Shown here: positions 33,901 through 44,487 of the stretch, one piece after another
How the letters are laid out: every line of letters starts with the position of its first letter
Numbering within the stretch: the stretch's first letter is position 1
Assembly: GCA_946894095.1 (NCBI GenBank)
Contig: OX335642.1
Span: 28,779,021-28,843,020 of the forward strand
DNA length: 64,000 nucleotides
Source: Incurvaria masculella
Lineage: Eukaryota; Arthropoda; Insecta; Lepidoptera; Incurvariidae
Reading direction: 5' to 3'
Program-made: the position numbers and the translations under genes
Notes under the pieces: generated by a model
Database searches by the model: none
The model's input: the letters and a program-made list of their open reading frames with translations, nothing else
What the model was told of the DNA's origin: nothing

Positions 33901-34952
33901 CGTCTTAAATATGCGCGCTGGCCAGGCGAGTCTATATCATTTTCGCTGACAGTGATGGGAGGACTGACTTACATTTTTCCTAAGTGTACGCGTCAGCGGC
34001 CAAGCGCGCAATGAGGTATAGAAGCTTCACTCCAAAATACAATTCTTGCCAATAAAGGTTTTTATTTTGATTTGGTCCATCTTTGTCAGTATTAATTGAC
34101 GCAAATCCCTTTGTTACAAACCTATTCGTATACAAACCCAATCGAACTCGGAAAGAGAAAGACAGTGGTGCATGTTGGTATTGAACCCAGGCCTCTAGTA
34201 CGCTAGGCCAGTCCCCGCGCCACTAGACTACGAGCCGCTTGTATGTATGTATGTATGTAGGTATGATCTTAAACACTGTGTTAGTAGGAGACATACATTA
34301 CGGGAGGAGGGACTGTAGGAGAATTTCAAATTATGGGTATACAGCCGATGGCGAAATTGGTAGACACAATACCTGCGAATGGTATGTTTTGCTGGTTCGG
34401 GTCCAGCCTTGCAGTATATTCGTAAAGTAGTTCTTTTTACTGGGCTCTTTCTTCAATTAATGTATCCTTGCTTCACGGTCGATTATACATACATACATAC
34501 ATGTCACATTCCTTGGAATAAGCGACGTACCGTATGTTTATTCGTTGCCCCACTCTGACCTAATTCGGGTAGGTATTGACAATAACAAAAAGCTAAACTC
34601 TGGCAGAGTGCTTCTATTCTGCGCAGTGCAATCTGCACCCCTGATGCGGATGTAAAATTGAGGCCTGAGTAAGATTGCCGTGAGGTTCTATCTAGAACCC
34701 GTACTTCTGGTCTGGTTCCAGAGGGTTGGAGGCGCTTTCTGAATGAGTCGAAATATTAGCCGGATCTATCTATTGGTTGTACAAGCAAGAAAAAACTTAC
34801 CTGTAGAATCTGTGAGATGTACTGGAGATGGTTGGAGAGGTTAGGAATACGTTGTTGACAATCACTTTTCTGAGGGCATGTCTAGGAGATGAGAGCCCCT
34901 CGCACAGCTTGAAAGAGCTCCGTGCGAGGGTGCTCCTTAGTACTAAGTTCAT
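30967..34952 (-). CDS. MAIP1: MAIP1, m-AAA protease-interacting protein 1
   Basis: There are five exons: 34952-34801, 33434-33257, 32461-32297, 31639-31521 and 31102-30967. All introns are GT-AG with matching phases; the model is complete at 249 residues. MAIP1 is a mitochondrial matrix protein related to the TIM44/MBA1 fold that binds the m-AAA protease and protects the unprocessed calcium uniporter regulator EMRE. Residues 1-50 form a basic, Ser/Arg-rich presequence (MNLVLRSTLARSSFKL) typical of mitochondrial import. The mature part has SLIIQPYFEQDFRLADFVEA, FDDADKRWVEITMCYH and NYRFIREFTKGVEDSWWV, matching the conserved blocks and the C-terminal 'REFTxGV' of the family. It shares a short divergent promoter region with MNAT1. 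Confidence 0.9.
31715..31935 (-). mobile_element. SINE family B, tRNA-like head
   Basis: The minus strand carries a perfect box B (GGTTCGAATCC) within GTCGCAGGTTCGAATCCTGC, preceded by ATCTAGTAGTAGATAGAG. The body is 'AATCTGATTACAATGG' and the tail runs to AAAATACATAAAA. It lies in MAIP1 intron 3. Confidence 0.7.
32028..32200 (-). mobile_element. SINE family B, second copy
   Basis: The order matches the copy 300 bases to the left: a 'GTATCCATTAAATACATAAA' tail, the body and a decayed box B (GGATCGAATTC). It ends about 100 bases before MAIP1 exon 3. Confidence 0.65.
32588..33120 (+). repeat. ACCGACTTCAA repeat
   Basis: It starts ACCGACTTCAAAAAAGGAGG and near its right end has AAAACCGACTTCAAAGAAAA (32947 on), followed by GCCAGTCAAGAGAACC. 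Sequence from about 32893 onward is shared with the foldback at 3.6-4.0 kb. This repeat is common in Lepidoptera. It lies in MAIP1 intron 2. Confidence 0.6.
33521..33683. repeat. Foldback from two inverted SINE family B bodies
   Basis: GGTTATCCAATGACATCTAA...GTTGTAATCAGATTTTGAA at the left is repeated inverted as CTGATTACAACGCTTC...GTTATTGGATAACC at the right, with a loop of about 60 bases. It lies in MAIP1 intron 1. Confidence 0.65.
34228..34560 (+). mobile_element. tRNA(Leu)-like SINE or repeat (family C)
   Basis: The stretch GATGGCGAAATTGGTAGACA followed about 40 bases later by GGTTCGGGTCC has the A-box and B-box spacing of a leucine tRNA and resembles its D and T arms. It is embedded in a repeat that continues CTTTCTTCAATTAATG, CTTGCTTCACGGTCGAT and 'TTCCTTGGAATAAGCGACGT'. 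A minus-strand relative lies at 37.3-37.7 kb, and tail pieces lie near 46.7, 53.45 and 59.19 kb. It has no intact cloverleaf. Confidence 0.55.
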
Positions 34953-35816
34953 AATAGGGAGGAATAAAGTTTATCGCTGACGGTAAATAGATTATTAGTA
35001 GTAAAACCGTCACTTTCAATCTCCAAACAATATTTGTTTACTTAAATTGTAGCATTTATAGTTTTGTCCTTCTTACAACATATCTGTAATTGAATGAGAT
35101 AGAATGAACATCAGTTGCTGCTCTTGAACATGCCAACTTCCGGTTCAAGCTGTCAAAAACGACAATACCAGTGTGACCATCTCCAAATTACGAATCCAGC
35201 GAAACCAATAATATTATGTGCTGACGAGCGACGCGACGTATAAACTCAAACTGACCCCGGACGGCGGCAAAATTCGTCTTCCTGTCTTCGGAAATTCGAA
35301 TACGAAATAAAAGGTCATCCTTTGGCGAATATTACGGGACTCGGTCACCACTGCATATTTCGGATTATTTCAAGTCTTCTCAAACGTGGCAGTCAGACTT
35401 TCAACGATCAAAATATGATGTCAATTCCGACTTTACGCCATAATAGAGGAAATACAGAATTTCTAATATGCCACTTCAGTAAAGAACACCCGTTAGATCA
35501 CCGTTAGGTTAAAAGATACGAGTAAATTGCGCCGTGATAGAGTCGCGCGGCGACGTATCTCTATTTAGTCTGTGGCGGCGACAAAGAAATTGGCGACGGA
35601 GAAGTGACTGTCGAACCATAGAATATAGAATATTGTCAAACAAACAAAATATATTGTGTGGTCTCAGTGCATCTGCTGTTTTTTTTTCAAAATTTTTTCC
35701 ATTTTCTTCTGCGTCCAGTCTTGCCAAAATAAGAATTGCTGTGAAGAAGTGTGAGATCCACTCCACTGGTGCTGAGCTGTTTGAGAACAGAAGAAATAGT
35801 TCCAGCGGCGATCACA
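34953..35816. promoter_or_regulatory. Bidirectional promoter region MAIP1 / MNAT1
   Basis: 864 bases separate the two divergent start codons. CpG-containing patches (GACGAGCGACGCGACG at about 35224, GTCGCGCGGCGACGTATC at about 35541) stand out from the AT-rich surroundings, and no convincing TATA box is seen. Both products are housekeeping proteins, which fits a shared promoter. The exact transcription starts cannot be read from sequence. Confidence 0.5.
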
Positions 35817-38800
35817 ATGGAAGAGGCAACTTGCCCACGTTGCAAGACAACTAAATACAGGAATCCTTCGCTGCGACTTCTCGTCAACGTATGTGGCCAC
35901 GCGCTTTGCGAGTCTTGCGTCGAGCTTCTTTTTCTTAAAGGTAAACATTTAACAGAATCAAGCTTTTCTGCACCCTTGGCACAAGGCTTGCATCAATTCC
36001 CTGCTTACATTGGAGTAGGTTCCATCGTAGAAACTTGGGTTCTTGGGTTCAATACTTTGCATTATACCCGACATAAAATCTCACACCATTGCTGCATTTA
36101 GAATACTCTAAATGTTTTGCTCACGTTACCTGGGTTTCTTTATTGCGTGGACACTTGACAGCTGCAGATGCGTCAGCCGATTTGTGTTGACATAATAATT
36201 ATAACAATAAAACTATTTTCCTGCCAAAATCTCATAATAATGACCTTCTCGCTTTGCACTAAGGTATATTTTGGCACCAAAAACTTGATCAGTATCAACC
36301 GAACGCCAAGGGGTTAATACATTTTATTGTTATCCAAAGTATTCCGCATGATATTTAATTTTTCCACAAGCTCGAACCAATTTTTGTAACATTTATTTCA
36401 CTGAATGTAACATGTATGTATCTATAATCGACCGTAAAGCAAGGACACATTAATTAAAGGGCTGCTCTTTAGATTAGTACATCCTTTCTACCAACTATCT
36501 GGGTATCAGGGATGGTAGAGTAGTTTTTTAGAAACATTTTGATGTAAAAATTTCGGTCCGGAGATATCTATTTTTCTTGAAAAAAAATTTTTAAAATTAT
36601 TTTCTTTGTGCTCCATCGATATATTTAGTTCTGTATTGAGACGCGAACATACCTTGTCTTTCCATTTTTAAGTTGCCAACACGTCGTTACCCATAATTAA
36701 GGGTAAAATGATGGTGTGTTTTTTAGAAGCGCGAAGACGAAAGCTCGCACAGGACGTCCTGAGCGTTTGCAACCGACATGAGCCATCCCGACATGGACCA
36801 GTTAGGTTAAGGTTAATTTATAGAAGACATGGAGCGGAAGCGACGTGTCTTCTTTAAATTAACCTTGGTAATTTTTTTTATAGACCACGGAAAAATAAAT
36901 GAGTACATGGTAATACCATTTTGTCGCTGGTGTCGCTGTTGTTCCGCGCACATGTATGCACTGTGACTGTTTACTCGCTACGCGTCGTCATTGCATTTGT
37001 TGGGATTTGGATGCTGTCTTCACATTTATAACATTTAGGGAGTGGTGAAAGTGGACACGTTTGGTTTTAAATACTTTCATTTGTGCGAAAAGGACGCAGT
37101 ATTCGTGTTTATTCAGTGTTTGTGGATGCAAATGACAGAAATTTCGTCACAAATTCAAAGGTGAGATTTTTTTGAAATGTTTTTTTTTCGATTTCCAGAC
37201 CCCAATTTTGATTTAGAATAACGTATTTTGAGGCCTTTAGTAGGTATATATATTTTTTTTCTTAGTTTTCGCGATGTACTAATCTAAAGAATTTCCAATT
37301 AAAGAAAGAATTACTTTATGAATGTTCTTCAAGCCTGGACCCGAACTAGCAAAACATAGGTACCATTCGCGGGTATTGCGTCTAACCAATTTCTCCACCT
37401 CAATTCTCCTACAGTCCCTCTTCCCGTAATCAATGCCTCCTAATAACACAGTGTTTAAGATTATACCTCCATACATTTATTTGACGATATACCTTCGTTA
37501 TGGACATTGACTGCAAAGATTGAACATTCAAACATGTTGCTGTCGTCACCAAAATCGTATACGCTAGAGCCGGTCCTAGGTTGACTTAAGGAAATATACT
37601 TTTTCGTACTAAGCAAGTACGTCGTTTATTCCAAGGAATCTTTCTTTAATTAATGTGTCCTTGCTTCACGATCGATTATACATATATACATGTTGCATTC
37701 CTTGAAATCAGCGACGTACTGTCTTAGTAGGAAAAAGTATATTTATTTATTCCACTTATGCCCGGGCTGGTCAAATCGCTATTCACTTTCAGGGTATTGC
37801 TAATTATAATCGAACTTCATTGTCAGGGTCTGGATCATGTCCCGAATGCAGCGTGCCGCTCCGGCGGAGCAACTTCCGTGTCCAGATGTTCGAAGACTCT
37901 ATGGTGGAGAAGGAGATCGACATCCGAAAGAGAGTCCTGAAGGACTACAACAAGAAGGAAGAAGACTTCGCAACACTGCGGGAGTACAATGATTATTTGG
38001 AGGAAATTGAGACCATTATTTTCAATCTGATGAACAACATCGATATTGTTGCGACGAATAAAAAGATTGAACAGTATAAGAAGGAAAACAAGGAGATTAT
38101 TCTGAAGAATAAGGCCAAGATAGGTGAGTTTGGGAGTGGGATTTATGGGGTCGCCTTCATAAAGTCCAAAAAGCATAAGGTCCAAAACCCAGAACATCCA
38201 AAAGTATGTATTTTTGCATATATTTATAAATGCAAATATTATAATCTAACCTAACCTAACCTAACCTAATTTAAAAAGTTCCGTATTCATTAGTGTTTTG
38301 GACGGTATGGGTTTTGGACTTTGTGCTTTTTGGACTTTATGATGCATCCCCGATTTATGCTCACCATGTAAAAATACTGTTGGGACTTTTTTCATATTTT
38401 TTATTTATAAAGTGTTTGATTGCTTGGTAGGGTTCTGTACCCAAAGGGTGCCAACTGTCAGCCTCAGTGGCCCAGTAGCGTGATACTTCGGCGATCGCTC
38501 CGAAGTTAAGCAACGCTGGGTCCAGTCTGTTCTTGGATGGGTGACCATTCGACCGTTGAGAGAGGCTGGCCGTGGTTCGGATTCCACGTTAAGCTGTAGG
38601 TCCCCTTCCTTACTTACTAGGTGGTAGGGTTTATCCCGCCCGGGTTGGTACCATCGCATTGGATGAACGATGGTCGAAGCGGCAATGAAAATTGTCCGTG
38701 TTTTCCATCCAGTTCAATGTAGCCGTGCAATATAAGGAAGGTCCTGGCATGGCACCTAGTTCCCATGTGGTGTGTTGGGCTAATACCATGACAGAACTTG

Positions 38801-41800
38801 TGGTATTAGCCATCCATGTCCAGTCACATAAAAAAAAAACTGGACCATATTATTAAGCCTCCGCTGTGCATTAACCGTAACAGGTAGACAGCTTTTTTTC
38901 ACAGAAAGTGTATTTCTATTGCCGCTATAACTACAACTAATAAAAAAAAAAAAAGGATATATTTGTGTTAAATAACCCTTCATGTGCGAATCCGACTTGC
39001 AGTTGGTCAGTTTTTTCAATGGATCACTTCCAAATATTTAGATGGAGAAAAATAGCCAAAGCGGCAATTAAAATTGTAAATTTTTCCATCCAGTTCGATG
39101 CATCTGTGTTATGTAAAGAAGGGCCTGTTATGCCACCTGGTTCCCATGCGTTTTTAGGCTAATATCACGATAGTAGTTGGGGTATTAGTTATCCATGTCT
39201 AGTGTCACAAAAAATCATGAATATTTTATTATGCTAAAAGCTTCTAGTTGGTGACTCTTTACTGACCCATGAAGTAAAGTCATTGAAACATAACTACAAA
39301 GTAGAATCCTCTCCTGTCCGAATATGGTTACTGTCACTTTGGTGGCACACATGGTGAAACCCTCGTTTTTGCACAGAAATATGTGTTGAGAAAACTCAGA
39401 CTCTCCAGGGTATTGCCTCGTTGCGGAATGGATTGCCAATGCATGCGTTTTCACAATACTTTATCCTGAGGGCCTGCACTGACTATTTTCAACTTCGAAG
39501 CTCTGGTGTGTCATCTCGTTTTGCAAGGAGAAACTGGCACTCTCTGAATTTACATTTCAGTGCAGCAATCTGTGCCAGATAAAAACAACATGTACAACCA
39601 ACCGCATTGGAGTTTTTGATTTCAAGAGCATGACAAACTCTCGAGTGGTCTAAGATCAAGTTTGCTCATTTAAATTTTCAAGTTACCCGAAATCGATTTG
39701 TGTTTTAATAAAATTATCTCACTCTATTTTTCTTATTCCAGGTCGCGAAGAAATAGAACTGGAAGAGATTCTAGAGATTGAGAAACAGTATGAAGAGCTC
39801 CGGAGATCAGAGACTCAACGACTGGAGCAGGTAGCCTAATATATATAAATTTTCATACTAACCTTAAAAGATTTCCCCTTTCCTCAGTTAAATTAAGAAA
39901 TATATTTCAGATACTTTGCGCATTATATAATTAAATGAGTAATATAACTAATTCCCAGGTGGTGTGTTAGGCTTATATCTCACAGTCAGTTTTGTATTTG
40001 CATGTCCAGTTACATAAAAAAATCAACTGAGAGCTACGTCTGTACTCTTTTTTTTTTGATAAATTAACTGGAGCACATTTCCAGTAGCAACAAGAAACAA
40101 ATGTAAACCTTTGCACATTTACTTTTGTTCTCGTTTATGAACTAACAATCAATAATCAATAAATTAAATCAAATTAAATGTATAATGTGAATGCTAAGTA
40201 ATATTAGTAATACCAATTTAAAATATAAACAAGTGCACTCCGGGAATAAATTAATTCACGCATCAGCTTCAAGCTGCTCGTGATATGAATAACATAATAA
40301 TAATAAACTGGTACTAATATCCATTCCAGGAAGCGAAAAAGCAGAAGATCCGTGAGAAGGAGGCTCTCATCGACGAGTTGATGTTTGCGGAGGGCGACGC
40401 GCGCGACATCCTGCACACGTTTGCTGAGAACGTCAAGCAGGCCAAGCAGGAAGAGGCCGCCGCGCCGCCACCTAAGGTAGAGTATGCGCTGACCCTCACC
40501 ATGGTCCAATTAGAGCTTATGCTTCCGATAGCTTGTTCACAACTGATCTGATTGACAGCTTTCAGAATGGCTTACCGTGAACGATGTGACATCATTGTAA
40601 CGTCGCTCAATGCCATATACAGTGCTCACACTTTGGAGTAGGGCCCTATGCGTACAACTGTCAATGTCACATTTTTGTGTGTTGTGTCGCAAATGTTCGA
40701 AATCTCTATCATCTCGCTTCATAACTGTGCACATGTCTTATATTCACCATGCAAATTGAGTTATGTTGACCGCATGCGCGGTATTAAATAATGGCATATA
40801 GCACATATGTCAGAAAAAAATTTACGCGACGGTGACTTGTTCTAGTAGTAATAGATCTTATTGCAAAACTAGAAGTGACTAGTCCACATAGGTGTGTTTT
40901 ACATTATGTATATATTCTTAGAAACTAGCATTGGAACAGGAATGGTAATTTGGACTTTTTCGAACTATGTGGTGAAATTGTTCATAATGGCATGAGCCTG
41001 GAATTAAATTATCTTTTTTAGTTTGCAATTTTCACCTCACTCTGGTCAGGTTCATACGAATAATAAATATATATATATAGCCAATGCCAAAATTCTGCTT
41101 TTTTGGCCATTTGTTAGGTTTTTTTTTCATCCGTGTGTATTTAATGTAAACCGGGCCCGTTCGCACGCGGCTTTCCAGGTGACGCAATTCTCGACCGGCG
41201 TGCGGATCGGCCGCGGCCCGCCCGGTCAGATGGCCGCGCCGCCCGTCATCGAGGAGGGTCCGCTCTACGCGTACACGCCGCCCGCCATCGCCGACCGCTG
41301 CGGTCCCGACCCGCCCACGCCGGAGGATCTGCAGCGCGCCGGATACATAAACCACATATGGTATGGCGTTCAAGCTTAGTTTACTTGTATTTACGGCTCA
41401 TGGCTCAGGGGTGGGTGGACTTGTCTTCCATCCCAGTTCAAATCCCCGCCCCGTTCATGCACCACGTTCTTTCTCTTTATGAGTTGTTACGTGTTTCGCG
41501 AGCTGTTCCATGGTTCGGAAGGAAGGAATTAGGTACCATGCCAGGACCATGACAGCACAGTTATCTTAAACTGGATGGAAAACACGGATAATTTTTCATT
41601 GCCACTTCGAATGCAATGGGACCAATCCAGGCGAGCTGAACCCTACCACCTAGTAGGGGAAGGGGACCTACAGATTTACATGGATTCTGAACCATGGAGC
41701 AGCTCGCATTCGTGACGAAAATGCACTTATCGAATTGTCGCGCATGTCGGAATTGAACCCAGACCTCTGGTACGCTAGGCCAGTCCCCGCGCCGCTAGGC

Positions 41801-41934
41801 TACTTGTCTAAGCTAAAAGCTCGGTGTGTTCCAGTGCGGAGAGCGACACGGAGCGCGCCGGCGGCTACAGCTCGCGGCTGCCGTGCCTGCGGGCGCTGCA
41901 CGACGCGCTCGCCGGACTCTACTACGCCAGCTGA
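35817..41934 (+). CDS. MNAT1: MNAT1 (MAT1), CDK-activating kinase assembly factor
   Basis: There are six exons: 35817-35940, 37827-38123, 39742-39830, 40330-40476, 41179-41360 and 41835-41934. All introns are GT-AG and in phase, giving 312 residues, close to the usual ~309. MAT1 joins CDK7 and cyclin H in the nuclear CDK-activating kinase and tethers it to TFIIH. The N-terminal RING finger is complete: Cys6, Cys9, Cys26, His28, Cys31, Cys34, Cys46 and Cys49 ([33 protein letters not shown]). A MAT1-type helical and coiled-coil middle follows ([32 protein letters not shown]). The C-terminal CDK7/cyclin H-activating part ends [20 protein letters not shown]. SINEs occupy introns 2 and 5. Confidence 0.95.
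35941..37826 (+). other. MNAT1 intron 1
   Basis: It is AT-rich. It contains repeat family C pieces (about 36.40-36.48 and 37.30-37.73 kb) and a short inverted pair 'GGTTAAGGTTAATTTA' / 'TAAATTAACCTTGG' (36.81-36.87 kb). No other gene is seen. Confidence 0.55.
37290..37735 (-). mobile_element. Repeat family C copy
   Basis: The minus strand reads GTGTTATTAGGAGGCATTGA, GGAGAAATTGGTTAGACGC and AGTTCGGGTCCAGGC, the relative of the tRNA(Leu)-like element at 34.3 kb. The CCTTGCTTCACGATCGATTA tail region is duplicated to its right on the plus strand. Confidence 0.5.
38246..38269 (+). repeat. Short (CCTAA)n tract, telomere-type
   Basis: About five CTAAC units equal TTAGG on the other strand, the insect telomere repeat. 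It lies in MNAT1 intron 2 and is too short to be more than an interstitial remnant. Confidence 0.75.
38429..39017 (+). mobile_element. AGGGTTCCGTACC element split by a SINE
   Basis: The first 25 bases (GGGTTCTGTACCCAAAGGGT) lie left of the SINE and the remainder (ATTATTAAGCCTCCGCTGTG ... CGAATCCGACTTGCAGTTGG) lies right of it. The order agrees with the intact copies at 56.66 and 59.89 kb. Confidence 0.75.
38458..38837 (+). mobile_element. SINE family A, 5S-rRNA-like head, full length
   Basis: The head contains the 5S internal promoter words GAAGTTAAGCAACG and CTTGGATGGGTGACC. It is followed by the same body and tail as the tRNA-headed SINEs (GGTTGGTACCATCGCATTGG, TCCAGTTCAATGTAGCCGTG) and a poly(A). 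AACTG on both sides (38453-38457 and 38838-38842) is the likely target duplication. It is nearly identical to the copy at 56.16 kb. It lies in MNAT1 intron 2, in sense. Confidence 0.9.
39030..39210 (+). mobile_element. SINE family A fragment (degenerate)
   Basis: 'AGCCAAAGCGGCAATTAAAA', TTTCCATCCAGTTCGATGCA and ATGCCACCTGGTTCCCATGC are family A body and tail in sense, with an A-run at the end. It is older than its neighbour. Confidence 0.65.
39948..40024 (+). mobile_element. SINE family A tail fragment
   Basis: 'TAATTCCCAGGTGGTGTGTT' and 'CATGTCCAGTTACATAAAAA' are the last ~75 bases of the family in sense in MNAT1 intron 3. Confidence 0.6.
41395..41522 (+). mobile_element. SINE family A head fragment, second tRNA-like type
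   Basis: GGGTGGACTTGTCTTCCATC, then a box B-like AGTTCAAATCCC, then GTTCATGCACCACGTTCTTT. The same head precedes a full family A body at 61.32 kb. Confidence 0.6.
41524..41805 (-). mobile_element. SINE family A, tRNA-like head
   Basis: The reversed body (CCCTACCACCTAGTAGGGGA) and the tRNA-like head (complement of GCTAGGCCAGTCCCCGCGCC) are clear. It faces the preceding sense head fragment. Its head end is only 29 bases from MNAT1 exon 6, so it contributes part of the 3' splice-site context. Confidence 0.85.
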
Positions 41935-43013
41935 CCCGAGCCGGCCCCTGCGGACGCGTCGCCTGCCTGCGTGATTTGACTTTAGCCGCGTGTGATCAGA
42001 ACGCTCCGCTGTTTGTTTCTTTGTTCAGTGTAGTGAGGCTGTGTTGGGAAAGGTTCAGTTTGGTGTGGTTGAGTTGGGAATGGTTGAACTTGGAAATATG
42101 GTTTTTTATGTGTCAAGGTGAATTGGTATGTTAAATGGTATGTTTATCATCTTATTGTTTCTCATACTTTAGATTCAAAGGTATGTATTAGTTTAAGGCT
42201 AATACCTTCGATTCAAAGTTTAAGGCTGTTAGAAATACTTAATATATGTGTGGCTGTGTTGGGAAAGGTTGAGTTGGTGTAGTTGAGTTGGAAATAGTTT
42301 AGTTGGGAATGGTTGAGCGTATACAATGCGATTCAAATAGAATAGGACCACCACCACCATTTTAAATGTCAAACTGCTAAAACAAATTTCAGTATGAAGT
42401 GCAAAAAAAGATTCTACAAAAAAATTTTAACTAACAAAACAATTTGTTTTAACTAAATATTTATTTGAAGAACAGATATTAAACACTCAACAACGCGCTA
42501 ACTAACAAAATTCACTAATAAAACAATGCAACTGTGGCACTTTCGAGGAAACCCGACAAAAACTAACACATAATAACTCATACAAAGAAAACAGATAAAC
42601 ACCGATACCAAAGAACAGCCCCCCTACTCGTGTAATTGTATATTCTGTGACAGGGGCTCAATATAATCCTACTGTGTAGATTCGTGTGTTGATGTCTAGT
42701 GTCGCTGTCACGGCAAGGCAGAGCCGCTATAAATCAAGGAAACGCAAAATTATGTAGACGCACATACTCAGATCGAACCTCGATTCTGATGGATGGGAAT
42801 AAGCGTCAGGCTTCCTTTGATATTGAAGCGAATGTCTCCCGTGTAAACCCGTCTGGGCCTATCGACTGTATTTTTGCGCACAAATTCGAGTGAAGTTAGT
42901 CACAAGCCCCGTCCTATTCTTATGTCGTATTCATGTTCATGTTTCGAGGTGAATTGAGTTGGAGAGGTTAGAGTCTGTGACTGTGTATCTTTAGAATGAA
43001 AGGTTTATTATCA

Positions 43014-43650
43014 TACTAGCGGCCCGCTCCGGCTTCGCACGGGTATGAAATATATCTGAATGGCTCCCGCCGCCCCGTCCGGCCGGTACCGCCGCAAACG
43101 CTACGTGCCGCAATTTTTAAATCTGTAATATCTTCGAAAATATTTATTTAAATCATATGCTGTAATGGGCCATATAGATCTATATTAAATCAACAATGTA
43201 TTAAGATATTTAATTGGATAAGGATTAATGCTGTATTGGTTAAAATCGCTTCGAAAATTAGCCATAATTTGTCGTAAAAAGTAAATGACAATAAAATGTT
43301 ATTGTGGGATATCCATAAGAGATAGAAATATACCATCGCGGAGTTTACTGTAGACCTTTTCAATGTGTACAATACTTAGTACATTATTTTGATAAATCTC
43401 GTAGGGTTCAGCCTACGTTTGCAATGTAAGCGGAAAAAAAATATTTTTTTACGACATCACATTGGAAACCTCAAAAATAACAGTACTTCTCCACTATTTA
43501 AAGCATGTTATTATACATATAAGCCTTCCTCTTCGATCACTCTATCTATTAAAAAAACAGCATCAAAATCCGTTGCTTAGTTTTAAAGATTTAAGCGAAC
43601 ATGGGGATATAGGGACAGAGAAAGCGACTTTGTTTTATACTATGTAGTGA
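43014..43650 (+). repeat. 'GGCCCGCTCCGGCTTCGCACGGGT' type repeat
   Basis: It begins CTAGCGGCCCGCTCCGGCTT, contains GTTTGCAATGTAAGCGGAAA and ends 'GACTTTGTTTTATACTATGT'. Its last 265 bases are repeated directly downstream. Confidence 0.7.
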
Positions 43651-43659
43651 TAGTGATTT

Positions 43660-44162
43660 GACAAATCTCGTAGGGTTCAGCCTGCGTTTGCAATGTAAGC
43701 GGAAAAATGATTTTTTAAGCTATTGCATAGCTTCTATCGAGGGCCTTGAGCGCGGGGACCGAATCCAGAAATTCCGTAACGAAAAAAAACCTCACGCTCC
43801 CCACTCCGACGGGCGATGCCGGTAGTGCTACTTCACACCAGGGGGAGCGGGGCCGGGGGCGGCGGCGGGAGCGGCGGCGGGGGCGGGCCGGCATAAGTTG
43901 ATACAAAATGCTATGCAATAGCTTTACCGCGGCAGTCCCCGAGTGCCACACGTCTTTTTTTATGACATCACATTGGAAACCTCCAAAATAACAGTATTTC
44001 TCCACTATTTAATGGATGTTATTATACATATAAACCTTCCTCTTTAATCACTCTATCTATTAAAAAAAACCGCATCAAAATCCGTTGCGTAGTTTTAAAG
44101 ATTTAAGCGAACATGGGGATATAGGGACAGAGAAAGCGACTTTGTTTTATACTATGTAGTGA
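43660..44162 (+). repeat. Partial tandem copy of the repeat with a GC-rich insert
   Basis: It starts again at ACAAATCTCGTAGGGTTCAG. After GTAAGCGGAAAAATGATTTT a ~205-base insert (43717-43924) bounded by AAGCTATTGCATAGC / GCTATGCAATAGCTT interrupts it. It then resumes at ATGACATCACATTGGAAACC and ends 'ACTTTGTTTTATACTATGTA'. Confidence 0.7.
43717..43924. mobile_element. GC-rich cassette with 15-bp inverted ends
   Basis: The 15-base ends are perfect inverted repeats. The interior is CpG-rich (GGGGCCGGGGGCGGCGGCGG) and homologous, in reverse orientation, to about 12458-12560, sharing GATGCCGGT, TACTTCACAC and AGGGGGAG words. It has no open frame of note. Confidence 0.55.
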
Positions 44163-44487
44163 TTGACTCTCATACTCTGAATTCAAAAGTATTACTTTAA
44201 GGCTGTTAGGAATGTTTCATAAATGTATGTTTATTAAGAATTTGTTATTAAGGTTCTCCTTGTATATTCTGAAAATGTTGAAAAAATTCACCTGTATGTG
44301 TACTTGTATAGAATACACACGGTAATTGCCTTTTTTGTTCGCTTTGGGTACCGTAAACTCTTACTGTATGAATGCACAAAATGACAACCATATTTATGTA
44401 ACTCCAAATGTAATCTCATCCTTTTCTAGCCATTACCAGTTTTCTTGTTATTTTTTTCTCCATTTAAGTATTTATTTTATGTAAGTG

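Noticed and set aside
38458..38600. A 5S rRNA gene
   Set aside because: Only the internal promoter region resembles 5S rRNA. The sequence is continuous with a SINE body and poly(A) tail and is repeated at 56.2 kb and elsewhere.
41023..41379. A single-exon gene of 118 residues
   Set aside because: Only 41179-41360 is coding, as MNAT1 exon 5. The N-terminal part is intron sequence upstream of a CTTTCCAG acceptor.
43715..44005. A GC-rich protein of 96 residues
   Set aside because: It lies in the repeat cassette and reads as arginine/proline low complexity.
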